Positions 9,432 to 16,219 are shown, numbered from the stretch's first letter. The stretch: DNA of 64,000 nucleotides from Elusimicrobiota bacterium (GCA_016706425.1 JADJJR010000002.1:1-64000); one strand, 5' to 3'. A program made the numbers and translations. The notes: a model not told the origin generated them from the letters alone.

Positions 9432-9613
9432 TACACCGTCCTTTTCTTTATCTTTGGATACCCGAAATCCCTGGGCTGTGTCACGGTCTTTATGTGCCCG
9501 CATACCCCACATTCGTCAACGTGCCAACAGGCGAGGTGGGTTTCCGGCATCTTTCCTCCGTTCTGTTCGGCGCAGGACGAGCAGATCCACTCGGGGTATT
9601 TGGCCTTTTTCAT
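9431..9613 (-). CDS. 60-residue zinc-ribbon protein
   Basis: Starts MKKAKYPEWICSSCAEQNGG at an ATGA overlap with the upstream gene (stop 9610). Two CxxC pairs are visible (CSSC near residue 11 and CGVC near residue 36), plus other Cys and His residues, consistent with a single zinc ribbon. It is identical in the right copy (48340-48522). Its stop overlaps the next start (TAATG). It has the look of widely occurring small phage zinc proteins; the role is unknown. Confidence 0.6.
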   Translation of the reverse strand: MKKAKYPEWICSSCAEQNGGKMPETHLACWHVDECGVCGHIKTVTQPRDFGYPKIKKRTV

Positions 9614-9822
9614 TCCGCAGATACGCTTTCGAGAACACTTAATCTGCTGAATTGCACTATGCGGAGCCTGTGACCGGGCCAGTGCCGAACGTAGTTGTTG
9701 GAAAATTCTTTTGCCTTCTCTCGGGTCTCGAACGCATCGCCGAAAACCCATCGGTACGATTCCCCCCACTTACCTTCGACGACGAAGATCGTCTTGGTGC
9801 CTTTGTTTGTGGAACTTTTCAT
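9610..9822 (-). CDS. Small hypothetical protein (MKSST family)
   Basis: 70 residues, starting MKSSTNKGTKTIFVVEGKWG after GGAGGCGTAACG. The pattern of short strands, then DAFETREKAKEFSNN, then RLRIVQFSR suggests a small alpha/beta fold. The right copy has this gene plus a diverged tandem paralogue (48728-48925). The function is unknown. Confidence 0.65.
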   Translation of the reverse strand: MKSSTNKGTKTIFVVEGKWGESYRWVFGDAFETREKAKEFSNNYVRHWPGHRLRIVQFSRLSVLESVSAE

Positions 9823-9913
9823 CGTTACGCCTCCTTCAAAATGGAGCCGGGTATCCAGTCAAGGAAACCGCCCCGGTGTCGATCTAAGCGTCCGTGGCAC
9901 GGCTTTTCCCCGG

Positions 9914-9938
9914 CAAATCTTGCCCCGTAACGTGGGGC
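9914..9938. repeat. 25-base direct repeat with internal hairpin, unit 1
   Basis: The bases from 9914 to 9938 are identical to 10135-10159. Each unit ends in GCCCCGTAACGTGGGGC, a 5-bp GC stem. The unit sits at the edge of the stretch that differs between the two genome copies. Confidence 0.55.
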
Positions 9939-10134
9939 TGACGCACAAACCGCGGGTCCACGGCTTGTGATGACTCGCAGATCCATCGTCTGCGCAGAGG
10001 CTGCGTTTAACTTGCCCGTGCTTATTTGACGGGCCGGGCTTGATACCGGCTCTGTGAACGACCGCACTCTGACAACAGCGTCCACGCGCCCATTCGTTTA
10101 GGTCATTCCGTTGTGTGTCCTTCCACACCGCCGT

Positions 10135-10159
10135 CAAATCTTGCCCCGTAACGTGGGGC
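10135..10159. repeat. 25-base direct repeat with internal hairpin, unit 2
   Basis: Exact second copy of 9914-9938, 221 bases away. It is also present at 49427-49451, while its partner in the right copy is reduced to the hairpin core (49290-49305). Confidence 0.55.
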
Positions 10160-10283
10160 AGGCGTTTAACAGATCGGTTCTCCCGATGGCCTTCGTTCCG
10201 GTAACCCATTCGATGCCAGCGAGCATAAATGCCCCTGGCAAACGGCGGTGGGTGTGGGTGTCCCATCCGCGCCCCGCAATGGC

Positions 10284-10460
10284 CTAAGCCGTGGGCCTGT
10301 CAAAGCTTTTCGATCGCGGACCGTTTTTTCTCCTACACGGCATTTTCGTCGCAGCAATGAACTGTTTAGAGTACCCACACACATCGCAATACTCGATGCC
10401 TGAAAATCTGCCCACCCCAAGATGAAACGAGACGTGGTTCATCGCATTATTTTTGGTCAT
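10284..10460 (-). CDS. 58-residue CxxC protein
   Basis: ATG at 10458-10460 follows GAGGGGGAAATAAA. The product begins MTKNNAMNHVSFHLGVGRF and has YCDVCGYSKQF near residue 24 and a further Cys in MPCRR near residue 42. The TAG stop is at 10284-10286. A T-run length difference (6 against 8) near 10325 shifts the frame in the right copy. Probably another metal-binding mini-protein. Confidence 0.55.
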   Translation of the reverse strand: MTKNNAMNHVSFHLGVGRFSGIEYCDVCGYSKQFIAATKMPCRRKNGPRSKSFDRPTA

Positions 10461-10534
10461 TTTATTTCCCCCTCTCCCGGAACTCCTCCACGGCTTTCGT
10501 TACGACCTCTTTAACGGCGGCTTCTTGGGGCGGG

Positions 10535-10715
10535 TCATGGCTTGAGCATTAGATCGGCATCGGGGGGCCAAAACCGTTCTGCTTTTCCTTTGCGAAGAAA
10601 CCGCAGAAATCCCGTCAACGGGAACGATCCCCCAAAACGATCCAGCGACTTCGATTACCACATCGTTATCTAAATCTTCGTCGAGAAGGGCTTGGATAAG
10701 TTCTTTTACGGTCAT
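10535..10715 (-). CDS. Small hypothetical protein, MTVKELIQALLDEDLDND type (left copy, frameshifted)
   Basis: The intact form has 59 residues (49829-50008). It starts at an ATGA overlap with the upstream gene. The N-terminal helix followed by DVVIEV is a pattern I know from many small phage proteins of unknown role. A G run of six instead of five near 10564 shifts the last 12 codons here. Confidence 0.6.
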
Positions 10716-11029
10716 GGCTCCAACACCTCCAGGATTTTACAATCGAGCAGTGCATCCCCCCCAGAATCTTCGCATAGAAGCGAGGGAGCCTCACCCCACA
10801 CTAAGGCGTGCAATTCTTTCAGCACGAAGCGAAGCCTTTCCACCTTCGCAATCTCCTCGTCCAGCCTCTTGTTGAAGGCGGCGTTGATAATGTATGCCCT
10901 GTCCTCCGCATCCATCTTTGTCAGAAGGGCAGGGACAACAGTTCCATCAAAGATCAGTGAATATCCACGATCATTTTCGGAACCGCTGAGGTTATGAAAG
11001 ATCTCAGCAAACGGCTCACGGTCGGTCAT
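10712..11029 (-). CDS. Hypothetical 105-residue protein, full-length in this copy
   Basis: Starts MTDREPFAEIFHNLSG (ATG at 11027-11029), overlapping the upstream stop by 14 bases. The second half is helical (RLDEEIAKVERLRFVLKELH). In the right copy only this second half survives, fused in frame to the N-terminus of another gene (50005-50286) by a 1,020-base deletion. No family is recognised. Confidence 0.65.
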   Translation of the reverse strand: MTDREPFAEIFHNLSGSENDRGYSLIFDGTVVPALLTKMDAEDRAYIINAAFNKRLDEEIAKVERLRFVLKELHALVWGEAPSLLCEDSGGDALLDCKILEVLEP

Positions 11030-11390
11030 TTAAAACCTCGTGAAAAACAAGAGTATAGGTTCCTGTTTTACGGGTGTTAACATGCCGGTATGTTCTGACG
11101 AAAGAAGAATCATCATGTCGGGTTGGGATATCCCCATCCCCGGCAACAACATCGGCCGTTCTGTAAACACCTCGGCGAATAACCGACGGGAAAACACCCT
11201 CGATTTCTTCGCAGTGTGAAACACCGTCAGCAGTCGAGAACTCTGCAGTCGCGGTCGGCATGAAAAAACTTGGCCGCATCCCTGAGTTCCACAATTCATC
11301 CATTATGTCCTGCTCGTCTCTCCTCGGACCAAAAACAAAACTTATTGCGTCATTAAAAAACTCCCTCAACGTCGCATGACTTTTGGTCAT
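11016..11390 (-). CDS. Hypothetical 124-residue protein, left copy only
   Basis: ATG at 11388-11390, overlapping the previous stop (ATGA), with GGGGGA five bases upstream. It starts MTKSHATLREFFNDAISFVF. The C-terminal half contains TGTYTLVFHEVLN, suggesting a beta-rich domain. It lies inside the 1,020-base segment missing from the right copy, so it is dispensable or replaceable. Confidence 0.6.
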   Translation of the reverse strand: MTKSHATLREFFNDAISFVFGPRRDEQDIMDELWNSGMRPSFFMPTATAEFSTADGVSHCEEIEGVFPSVIRRGVYRTADVVAGDGDIPTRHDDSSFVRTYRHVNTRKTGTYTLVFHEVLNDRP

Positions 11391-11560
11391 TTGTCCCCCA
11401 ATATGGCCGATAGAAACCGCCCCGCCCCTTTTAACTGCTTTTCTACGGCCCTTTTTATAGAGCCTTGTTCGTGTCGGCAGAGCGAGTGACAGCTTTGTCT
11501 CCCACAAAAAGTTACGGAGTTCCAAACCTTTCGCCAATCCAGCCGGATTTTAACTTTCAT
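11387..11560 (-). CDS. 57-residue basic hypothetical protein
   Basis: Short gene read directly from the sequence: ATG at 11558-11560, stop TGA at 11387-11389, with ATGA overlaps at both ends and GGGGGA before the start. The product begins MKVKIRLDWRKVWNSVTF and is basic (many Lys and Arg). It is absent from the right copy. The tight coupling to both neighbours is the main support. Confidence 0.5.
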   Translation of the reverse strand: MKVKIRLDWRKVWNSVTFCGRQSCHSLCRHEQGSIKRAVEKQLKGAGRFLSAILGDK

Positions 11561-11673
11561 TTATCCCCCCTGCTAGATAACAGAATTTCCAGGGCCGCTA
11601 TAAGTACAAGCCCAATCAAAAAACCTACAAGAAGGCCAACAATATCCACGCGCACAACAAGATCTAGGAGCAT
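11557..11673 (-). CDS. 38-residue single-span membrane protein
   Basis: The start is the second of two ATG codons (11671-11673) after GGAGGAA. Residues about 10-32 (VDIVGLLVGFLIGLVLIAAL) form one strongly hydrophobic transmembrane segment, followed by a short charged tail. The stop overlaps the next start (ATGA). It is missing from the right copy. It could be a small inner-membrane effector; nothing more specific can be said. Confidence 0.55.
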   Translation of the reverse strand: MLLDLVVRVDIVGLLVGFLIGLVLIAALEILLSSRGDK

Positions 11674-11710
11674 CATTTCCTCCCCCCATTCCGCGCACGG
11701 TCGGTCATGA

Positions 11711-12013
11711 TTAATCCTCGGAGCTGTAAAACCCCGGTTCATGTCCATCGTTCTTGGAAACATCCACGCGACCGCAGACCGGGCAGATTTGTATCACTCT
11801 GCCCCATTCGTCAAGGTTCTTCTGCCCAGGACACCCGACGATGATGTCCTTTCGTTCTGTTGGCTTTTTGGGTTTCCGTTCCAGCCCCGCCTTGAACCCG
11901 GCGGCGTAGCCATTGTCCCACGCGGAAATCTTGCACTTGTCCCCACACCCGGATATATCGTCGCAGTCCTCATGCCCGTAAGGATTAGTCGGCCCCTCGC
12001 TCTTATCGGTCAT
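11711..12013 (-). CDS. 100-residue Cys-rich hypothetical protein, full-length in this copy
   Basis: ATG at 12011-12013 follows GGAGGCAAA. It starts MTDKSEGPTNPYGHEDCDD and has CGDKC near residue 24 and ICPVCGRVDVS near residue 76, a zinc-type CxxC. The segment WDNGYAAGFKAGL is a frequent motif in small phage proteins. In the right copy the first part is fused to the C-terminus of the gene at 10712-11029. Confidence 0.65.
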   Translation of the reverse strand: MTDKSEGPTNPYGHEDCDDISGCGDKCKISAWDNGYAAGFKAGLERKPKKPTERKDIIVGCPGQKNLDEWGRVIQICPVCGRVDVSKNDGHEPGFYSSED

Positions 12014-12108
12014 TTTGCCTCCTCGCACCAAAAAATCCTATTCCCAATAATGATGTGGGCAAATTGGTCGCCACCGCAAAATGGGCAAATAACCTTATCG
12101 TCAGTCAT
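12010..12108 (-). CDS. 32-residue zinc mini-protein
   Basis: ATG at 12106-12108, preceded by GGGGGGAGGA, and ATGA overlap with the next gene. The product starts MTDDKVICPFCGGDQFAH and ends WCEEAK. CPFCGG is a standard half zinc ribbon. In the right copy the C run is one shorter and an in-frame start 8 codons upstream becomes possible (50405), which would overlap the preceding stop by ATGA. Confidence 0.5.
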   Translation of the reverse strand: MTDDKVICPFCGGDQFAHIIIGNRIFWCEEAK

Positions 12109-12129
12109 TCCTCCCCCCTTCACGGTCGG

Positions 12130-13661
12130 TCATGACACCACCTCTGGAAGGAACGCGCGGATTTCCTCATCGGTCTTCTGTTCCGGAGAGTCCATCCCAA
12201 GAATCCACGCGCGGGCGTGAATCGCCCGTTTAGTGTTAGGGGGACGGCCTGTGCATACCAGTATCCAGGAACCGAGGCGTGTTCGTAGTAAAGGTACTTT
12301 CGGCTGATCTGCCCAACAAGAAGCTCTTTTAGTTCGTAGACGTTCCCGCCCTTTGTGTGGCAGTCCACGAAGGTATCAACTGTCTTTGCTCCGACCGCCT
12401 TTAGCATCCTCTCCGCGCCAATTTTCCGGATTATTTCACGCTGAACATCGACGTTCTTTTCGTTGAGCGCAAGCATCGGGTCGATCTTCCCGGCATCGGT
12501 CATAACGAGCCACTTTGGAACACGAATGCCGTTTAGGTGGTAAATCTCGAAACCGTCGCGCCACCGGTGGGATGGACCGGTTGCGCAGTGCGCCCTTCCC
12601 CTCGAGTCTGTTTTAAGCACCTCGGGGAAGTCAGATACGATGCAAAACTTTTCGTGCATGACACGGAAACCACCGTAGGTCGCCGCGTCCTCCCACGCCT
12701 TGTACTGTTCCCAAACCGGGAGCCCTGTAAGGCCGATCACGTCCCGCATGGCCTCGACGTAACAGGGTAACATCGCCCACATGTTTCCACCTTGGTACAC
12801 ATCGGCCCACTTTTTTACTCCCTCAAGAGCTGCCCGAAAACGAGCCCCTACAAACTTCTTAGCGAGATAAACCAACCAGTCTTTTTTTTGTTTGGTGGCG
12901 GCGTCGGTGGCGTCGGTGGCGGCGTCGGTGGCGTCGAATGTGGCGGCGCGGGTGGCGGCGTCGGTGGCGTCGCGGGTGGCGACGAATGTGGCGGCGTCGG
13001 TGGCGTCGAATGTGGCGTCGAATGTGGCGGCGTCGGTGGCGTCGAATGTGGCGGCGCGGGTGGCGGCGTTGGTGGCGGCACGGGTGGCGGCGACGGTAGC
13101 TTCGCGAGTGGCGTCGAATGTGGCGGCGTTGGTGGCGGCGTCGGTGGCGTCGAATGTGGCGGCGCGGGTGGCGGCGTCGGTGGCGACGCGGGTGGCGGCG
13201 TCGGTGGCGGCGGCAGTGGCGTCGAAGGTGGCGGCACGGGTGGCGGCACGGGTGGCGGCGACGGTAGCTTCGCGAGTGGCGTCGAATGTGGCGGCGTCGG
13301 TGGCGGCGTCGGTGGCGTCGGTGGCGGCGTCGGTGGCGTCGAATGTGGCGGCGCGGGTGGCGGCTTCGGTGTCGGAGGCGGTGGCTTCGACGGATTTAAG
13401 CTTACCACGCAAGGCCCACCAACAGGAAGCCACCCCGTAGGCACAAGCCATCACGAAGGGGGACGGAACCACAACAACACGCGGCTTTTTTAAACCCGCA
13501 GAAGCGTAGAGCCTTTCGATAGCGTCCGTGATCTTTGTAACGTCGCACCGCCCCGTTTTAAAAGCGATGGATTTCCACTTTTCAACAAGCGCACCCATCC
13601 GCATTTTCTCTTCTGACGTAATGCCTCCCGAGGCTCGCGTCGGAGTTCGAACAATTTTCAT
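12130..13661 (-). CDS. DUF6745-like protein with a long Ala-Thr tetrapeptide repeat (left copy, 3' frameshift)
   Basis: ATG at 13659-13661 follows GAGGTG. N-terminal region about 85 residues, then about 165 residues of four-residue units of the form x-x-A-T (RAAT, FDAT, DAAT, REAT, VAAT), then a folded C-terminal region. The segment with CATGPSHRWRDGFEIYHLNG, VMTDAGKIDP and a RKIGAERMLKAVG helix matches my memory of DUF6745. One G is missing near 12240, so the last 40 codons are out of frame here; the right copy keeps that end but has other shifts. The function is unknown. Confidence 0.65.
12891..13385 (-). repeat. Coding 12-base minisatellite (Ala-Thr repeat)
   Basis: About 40 imperfect tandem units of 12 bases, read on the minus strand mostly as GCC-ACC-GAC-GCC type codons. 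Units differ mainly in the first two codons. The corresponding tract at 51164-51637 is 21 bases shorter and carries internal frame changes, so the repeat is length-variable between variants (or hard to sequence). Long open frames on the plus strand here are shadows of this repeat. Confidence 0.85.
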
Positions 13662-13671
13662 AGTCCACACC

Positions 13672-13986
13672 TCAGTCGATGACATTTCGAGTTTCTTCGG
13701 TTTCGTAGTCGTAAACACGTTCAATCGCCTTCTTATAAATACCAGGTTTCAGCGTCTGTATCCCGTGTTCCTCGTGGTTGATCCTGGCCGATTTTTCGAC
13801 GCGGACGTAAATGTCACCGTTGTGTTCAAAGAGCATGACTCCCTCTACGTCCTCAAGGATGTGCGTGTGGACACCTTCCCCACGCTCCAAGACAAACCCT
13901 TTGACGGCCTTTATTTCCTTCGCCCCTTTGGGAACACACACAACCGAAACAAGCAACAAGTCGCCGTGCTGGTTAGAAACTTTCAT
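13672..13986 (-). CDS. Hypothetical 104-residue protein
   Basis: Starts MKVSNQHGDLLLVSVVCVPK after GGAGAATGAA. Two alternating strand-rich halves (GFVLERGEGVHTHIL and GVMLFEHNGDIYVRV) suggest a small beta fold. It is identical in the right copy (51923-52237). No family is recognised. Confidence 0.7.
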   Translation of the reverse strand: MKVSNQHGDLLLVSVVCVPKGAKEIKAVKGFVLERGEGVHTHILEDVEGVMLFEHNGDIYVRVEKSARINHEEHGIQTLKPGIYKKAIERVYDYETEETRNVID

Positions 13987-13998
13987 TTCATTCTCCTT

Positions 13999-14220
13999 TT
14001 ATTTTATCTTTGCGAGCCACGCCGCCATTCCAATCAACTCCATATCCGCCCACTTGGGCCGTATATAGGCAACGGATCGCCCCTTGAGGCAGTGACAATA
14101 CCCTTGCGCTCCCCACGGCTTCGGTTCCGTCACCACCATGAACGCGCCGCCGAACACGTCCGGCTGGTATTCCGGCCGAAGCTGAACGACCATCCCCGGC
14201 TTCAAGTCCATCGGTTCCAT
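13999..14220 (-). CDS. Hypothetical 73-residue protein
   Basis: ATG at 14218-14220, overlapping the upstream stop (TGATG). It starts MEPMDLKPGMVVQLRPEY, followed by GGAFMVVTEPKPWGAQGY. The LKPGMVVQL opening resembles small beta-barrel (SH3-like) proteins; this is a guess from pattern. In the right copy the same gene (52250-52471) is separated from its upstream partner by an inserted methyltransferase and HNH gene. Confidence 0.65.
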   Translation of the reverse strand: MEPMDLKPGMVVQLRPEYQPDVFGGAFMVVTEPKPWGAQGYCHCLKGRSVAYIRPKWADMELIGMAAWLAKIK

Positions 14221-14456
14221 CAACGGTCCCACCAGTTGTCCGACTCATCGCTCTCCACCACTTCCACCCCGTCCCAACCATCCTCTACCGCATCAGCGGC
14301 AGGGGGTTTCGGGGTGGTCTGTGGCACGTTTTCCATCTTCACGACCTCCGGGGCCTTCTTTACCGCCACAGGCTCCTGGGGGCGGTTTTGTGCGTTTGCG
14401 GCGAACCATTCCGGACGGCGGGCTTTTAGGGCCGCGATGAATTCGTCGAAGTTCAT
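14220..14456 (-). CDS. Hypothetical 78-residue protein
   Basis: Starts MNFDEFIAALKARRPEWF at an ATGA overlap with the HTH gene, then a Pro/Lys/Val-rich linker and an acidic C-terminus ending in two Trp. It probably depends on translational coupling because no Shine-Dalgarno is seen. The right-copy counterpart (53743-53976) has a diverged C-terminal tail next to the inserted genes. Confidence 0.65.
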   Translation of the reverse strand: MNFDEFIAALKARRPEWFAANAQNRPQEPVAVKKAPEVVKMENVPQTTPKPPAADAVEDGWDGVEVVESDESDNWWDR

Positions 14457-14614
14457 AGAAATTTTTTAACATCATCCAGGGCTATGTAGCGAACCTTTCC
14501 AGGCTTCCACGACTTAATCCGCCCGCACCTAACCCACCGGCAAAGTGTTTCTCTACGCAGGGAGAGCAAAAAAGCAACCTGCTGAAGTGTTAAAAAACCA
14601 CTGGGCGTTTTCAC
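14453..14614 (-). CDS. Excisionase/MerR-type helix-turn-helix regulator, 53 residues
   Basis: GTG start at 14612-14614; stop TGA overlaps the next ATG. The product reads FLTLQQVAFLLSLRRETLCR, then WVRCGRIKSWKPG, then VRYIALDDVKKFL. This is the HTH_17/excisionase pattern: a tetrahelical HTH, a wing with G-K-x-R, and a final helix. It is the first gene after the control region, and the GTCACA repeats lie directly upstream, so it is the obvious candidate to bind them. It is identical in the right copy (53973-54134). Confidence 0.65.
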   Translation of the reverse strand: MKTPSGFLTLQQVAFLLSLRRETLCRWVRCGRIKSWKPGKVRYIALDDVKKFL

Positions 14615-15083
14615 TAAATGTCACAAATCCTTCGACGGTAATGTCACACATCGTCACAAATCGTCACACATCGTTTTTTGCGAACCCAGTAGGTCGGGGT
14701 TCAAAGATTTATCGCCTCTGACGGAACATTAAGGCCGACCCTTACTCCGCCCCGGGGCTCCCCTCGGCGGTAGGTTTGGCATGTTCCCGACCCCGCTGTA
14801 GGGGGCGTGTAGGTGGGAGGGTTCGCTTGTTCCCTGCCTACGGGCACTGGAAGGACCACTCTTGTGAATGCCCCTTCCAGAGCCCTGCCCCTTTCGCGGA
14901 CGGCTATTGTTCGGTTTCGGAAGCCGTTACAACCTCAACCACGCTATTTGTGAATCCCGACGTGATCCGGGAAATAAAAATCCCCTTGTGGAATCTGGGC
15001 TGGAATGTGCGCCTGCACACGTCCCAGACCCCACAAGAGGATCTTTTTGCAGGCGAGAGCCGTTCCAGTCGGCTATGACTTAC
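14615..15083 (-). ncRNA. Predicted long structured leader RNA or control region
   Basis: About 470 bases from the expected start site of the 15090-15118 promoter to the HTH gene, without a supported gene. Several stems are visible: AGCCG/CGGCT (15058-15074), a long imperfect hairpin pairing the stretch near 14980-15000 with that near 15022-15042, CCCG/CGGG (about 14957-14972), CGGCT/AGCCG (14900-14926) and CTGGAAGG/CCTTCCAG (14847-14880). An ATG at 15087-15089 lies upstream of the expected transcript start, so the 61-codon frame from it is not credible. The right copy matches except for one base (54135-54603). Confidence 0.45.
14619..14671. repeat. GTCACA iteron-like repeats
   Basis: Three contiguous 10-base units, TGTCACACAT, CGTCACAAAT and CGTCACACAT (14642-14671), plus a separate TGTCACAAAT at 14619-14628. 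The period of 10 puts all units on one face of the helix. They lie 5 to 57 bases upstream of the HTH gene start, so they are candidate operators or replication iterons. Copy at 54139-54191. Confidence 0.6.
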
Positions 15084-15089
15084 ACTCAT

Positions 15090-15118
15090 AAAATATTATT
15101 CTTTTGGAGCAATGTCAA
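15090..15118 (-). promoter_or_regulatory. Consensus sigma70-type promoter reading into the control region
   Basis: On the minus strand the -35 is TTGACA (15113-15118), the spacer is exactly 17 bases, and the -10 is TATTTT (15090-15095). The stretch around the -10 is very AT-rich in an otherwise GC-rich sequence. The start site would be near 15083. It would drive the HTH gene and the small-gene operon to its left. Same sequence at 54609-54637. Confidence 0.6.
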
Positions 15119-15235
15119 GTTTTTTTTCTCCGTCGGTAAAGTGGAGCCTGGTTCTGGAATTTCACCAGATAGCTTTCCACTGATTGGGTGGTAGCGCGCT
15201 CCCAGGCAAATTGTTTCGTCCATGAACTAGGTAAA
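15119..15235. other. Intergenic stretch upstream of the main promoter
   Basis: 117 bases between the end of the early operon and the -35 box. A T8 run (A8 on the minus strand, near 15119-15127) lies just before the -35. GCCTGG near 15204 can pair with CCAGGC near 15147. No gene and no clear terminator is seen. Confidence 0.4.
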
Positions 15236-15436
15236 TCAAACCTTTTCCATTCTCCTCAAAACACTCGCCGCCGATTCCAAACATGGTACGTACCCCCGCA
15301 GGGTTTTGCACTCGCTCGGCGTCAGCGTCTTTCGGTAGTTGTCCAGTCCGATAAGCATGATCCGCAAAACGTCCTCCATTTCCTCGGTCATCGCTGACCG
15401 GCACGGGCACGAGTGGTGCAGTCCGTTGCAACTCAT
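15236..15436 (-). CDS. Hypothetical 66-residue protein, last gene of the early operon
   Basis: ATG at 15434-15436, overlapping the upstream stop (ATGA). It starts MSCNGLHHSCPCRSAMTEEM; the rest is helical with LDNYRKTLTPSECKTLRGYV. The Cys/His-rich start could bind metal. In the right copy (54755-54955) an adenine methyltransferase gene sits between this gene and its upstream neighbour. Confidence 0.65.
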   Translation of the reverse strand: MSCNGLHHSCPCRSAMTEEMEDVLRIMLIGLDNYRKTLTPSECKTLRGYVPCLESAASVLRRMEKV

Positions 15437-15525
15437 CGGGCCCTCAAGAGAAACCACGCCAGAACCGCCCACGGCGTAGCCGGGACGATAACCAAAAGCC
15501 AGAGGTCGGCCAAGAGGTGCTTCAC
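15433..15525 (-). CDS. 30-residue single-span membrane peptide
   Basis: GTG start at 15523-15525 with a GTGA overlap to the upstream gene, and ATGA overlap to the next. The product, VKHLLADLWLLVIVPATPWA and ten more residues, is almost entirely hydrophobic with a basic end. The right copy (55974-56066) encodes the same peptide with ATG, and the differences are silent or conservative, which supports translation. Confidence 0.5.
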   Translation of the reverse strand: MKHLLADLWLLVIVPATPWAVLAWFLLRAR

Positions 15526-15833
15526 TCGGCAAGACCCTGTTCAATCACCAGGGCCTCCAAGAGGACAAGGTAATTCCGGGCGTCCCCGATCTTTTCACGA
15601 AGCATGGCGCGGCTGACTCTTTTGCCATTCGCAATTTCTCGGCATGAGACGAGGTGTTTTGTGAGATACCCCCAAAGAGCGACGCCCGGAGTGGTTCCGG
15701 CAATCGCGGCCCCACCGTAAAAGTTCTCTAGTCGGTTCTGCCCGGATGCGTATTCCCCGGCCTTGGCGCAGAGCGTCTGGCGTTCATGGGCCGTTATTTC
15801 GTCAAACAATGTTTGGAATCCTTCGTGGTTCAT
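15522..15833 (-). CDS. DUF1599-like protein (nucleotide-modification associated domain)
   Basis: 103 residues from ATG 15831-15833 (ATGA overlap). The order of elements, AGEYASGQNRLENF near residue 25, TTPGVALWGYLTKHLVS near residue 50 and IGDARNYLVLLEALV near residue 85, fits my memory of the DUF1599/Nmad1 family, all-helical proteins found beside phage nucleotide-metabolism genes. A catalytic role is not established. The right copy (56063-56374) differs at a few residues. Confidence 0.55.
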   Translation of the reverse strand: MNHEGFQTLFDEITAHERQTLCAKAGEYASGQNRLENFYGGAAIAGTTPGVALWGYLTKHLVSCREIANGKRVSRAMLREKIGDARNYLVLLEALVIEQGLAE

Positions 15834-16210
15834 CGCGCCGCCCCCAGGTAGCTCAAGATCTGGTCCTTCGCGTCTTCCCACCCCCAGGCGACAACCGCGA
15901 CGTACCCCTGGCCAGAGAGGATTTTCATCATCTCGTTTTGCGCCGGAGACAGCCGGGCCGTCTTGGATGGGGCCTTCAGTTCAATCACCATCCCGTGGTT
16001 CCCCTGGGCCGGGATGAAGAGGACGAGATCAGGCATCCCCGCGCGCTGGCCTTCCGCCTTCATGTACGCCCCGCGCCGGGCTTGCCTCCACCCACCGGCT
16101 CGGCCTTGGTTCGGAATGGCAACCAAAGTGCGGGCGTCAATCCCCCGCCTGTTCGCTTCCAGAGCCCACCAGTTCACCAAAGCCACCTGATGCCCATGTT
16201 CGATGTTCAT
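15830..16210 (-). CDS. VRR-NUC domain nuclease
   Basis: 126 residues from ATG 16208-16210 after AAGGGGGG. Contains IPNQGRAGGWRQAR, KAEGQRAGMPDLVLF (the PD motif near residues 60-61) and GMVIELK (E77, K79), the PD-(D/E)xK core of the VRR-NUC family. Such stand-alone nucleases act on structured or recombining DNA and are common in phage replication modules. It is close to identical in the right copy (56371-56751). Confidence 0.8.
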   Translation of the reverse strand: MNIEHGHQVALVNWWALEANRRGIDARTLVAIPNQGRAGGWRQARRGAYMKAEGQRAGMPDLVLFIPAQGNHGMVIELKAPSKTARLSPAQNEMMKILSGQGYVAVVAWGWEDAKDQILSYLGAAR

Positions 16211-16219
16211 CAACCCCCC

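Larger units (their letters stand above)
9823..10283. other. Variable stretch with no clearly coding frame
   Basis: These 461 bases lie between two small genes. Two overlapping minus-strand frames are open (9825-10085 and 9859-10266), and neither is favoured by the differences between copies. The left part (9823 to about 10026) is replaced in the right copy by two genes (48728-49243), so it is a strain-variable island. Two copies of a 25-base hairpin repeat lie at 9914-9938 and 10135-10159. The stretch may hold a decayed gene or a non-coding RNA. Confidence 0.4.

Noticed and set aside
10461..10537. Possible 25-residue gene MTRPQEAAVKEVVTKAVEEF...
   Set aside because: The ATG-containing frame stops after 12 codons in both copies; the coding-looking frame lacks a start. 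It would need the same one-base error twice.
11674..11709. 11-codon ORF MTDRARNGGRK before the small membrane protein
   Set aside because: It could be a leader peptide, but the only support is the recurring ATGACCGACCG start sequence; too short to call.
12792..13493. Long plus-strand and other-frame ORFs rich in Gly-Val or Pro-Thr repeats, here and at 51065-51760
   Set aside because: They are shadows of the GC-rich 12-base minisatellite that codes for Ala-Thr repeats on the minus strand; no ribosome site or flanking domain supports them.
14615..14700. Short GTCACA repeats considered as a CRISPR array
   Set aside because: Units are 10 bases without spacers; no cas genes are present.
14680..14720. 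GGGTTCAAAG-like T-loop sequence, possible tRNA
   Set aside because: No acceptor or anticodon stem can be drawn on either strand.
14904..15089. 61-codon ORF MSVSHSRLERLSPAKRSSCG in the control region
   Set aside because: Its ATG lies between the -10 box and the expected transcript start, there is no ribosome site, and the single base difference in the right copy changes its frame completely.
15236..15544. 102-codon ORF MNRVLPSEAPLGRP... covering the membrane peptide
   Set aside because: The first 36 codons are out of frame with the conserved 30-residue membrane peptide and have no conserved start; the true start is ATG 15436.
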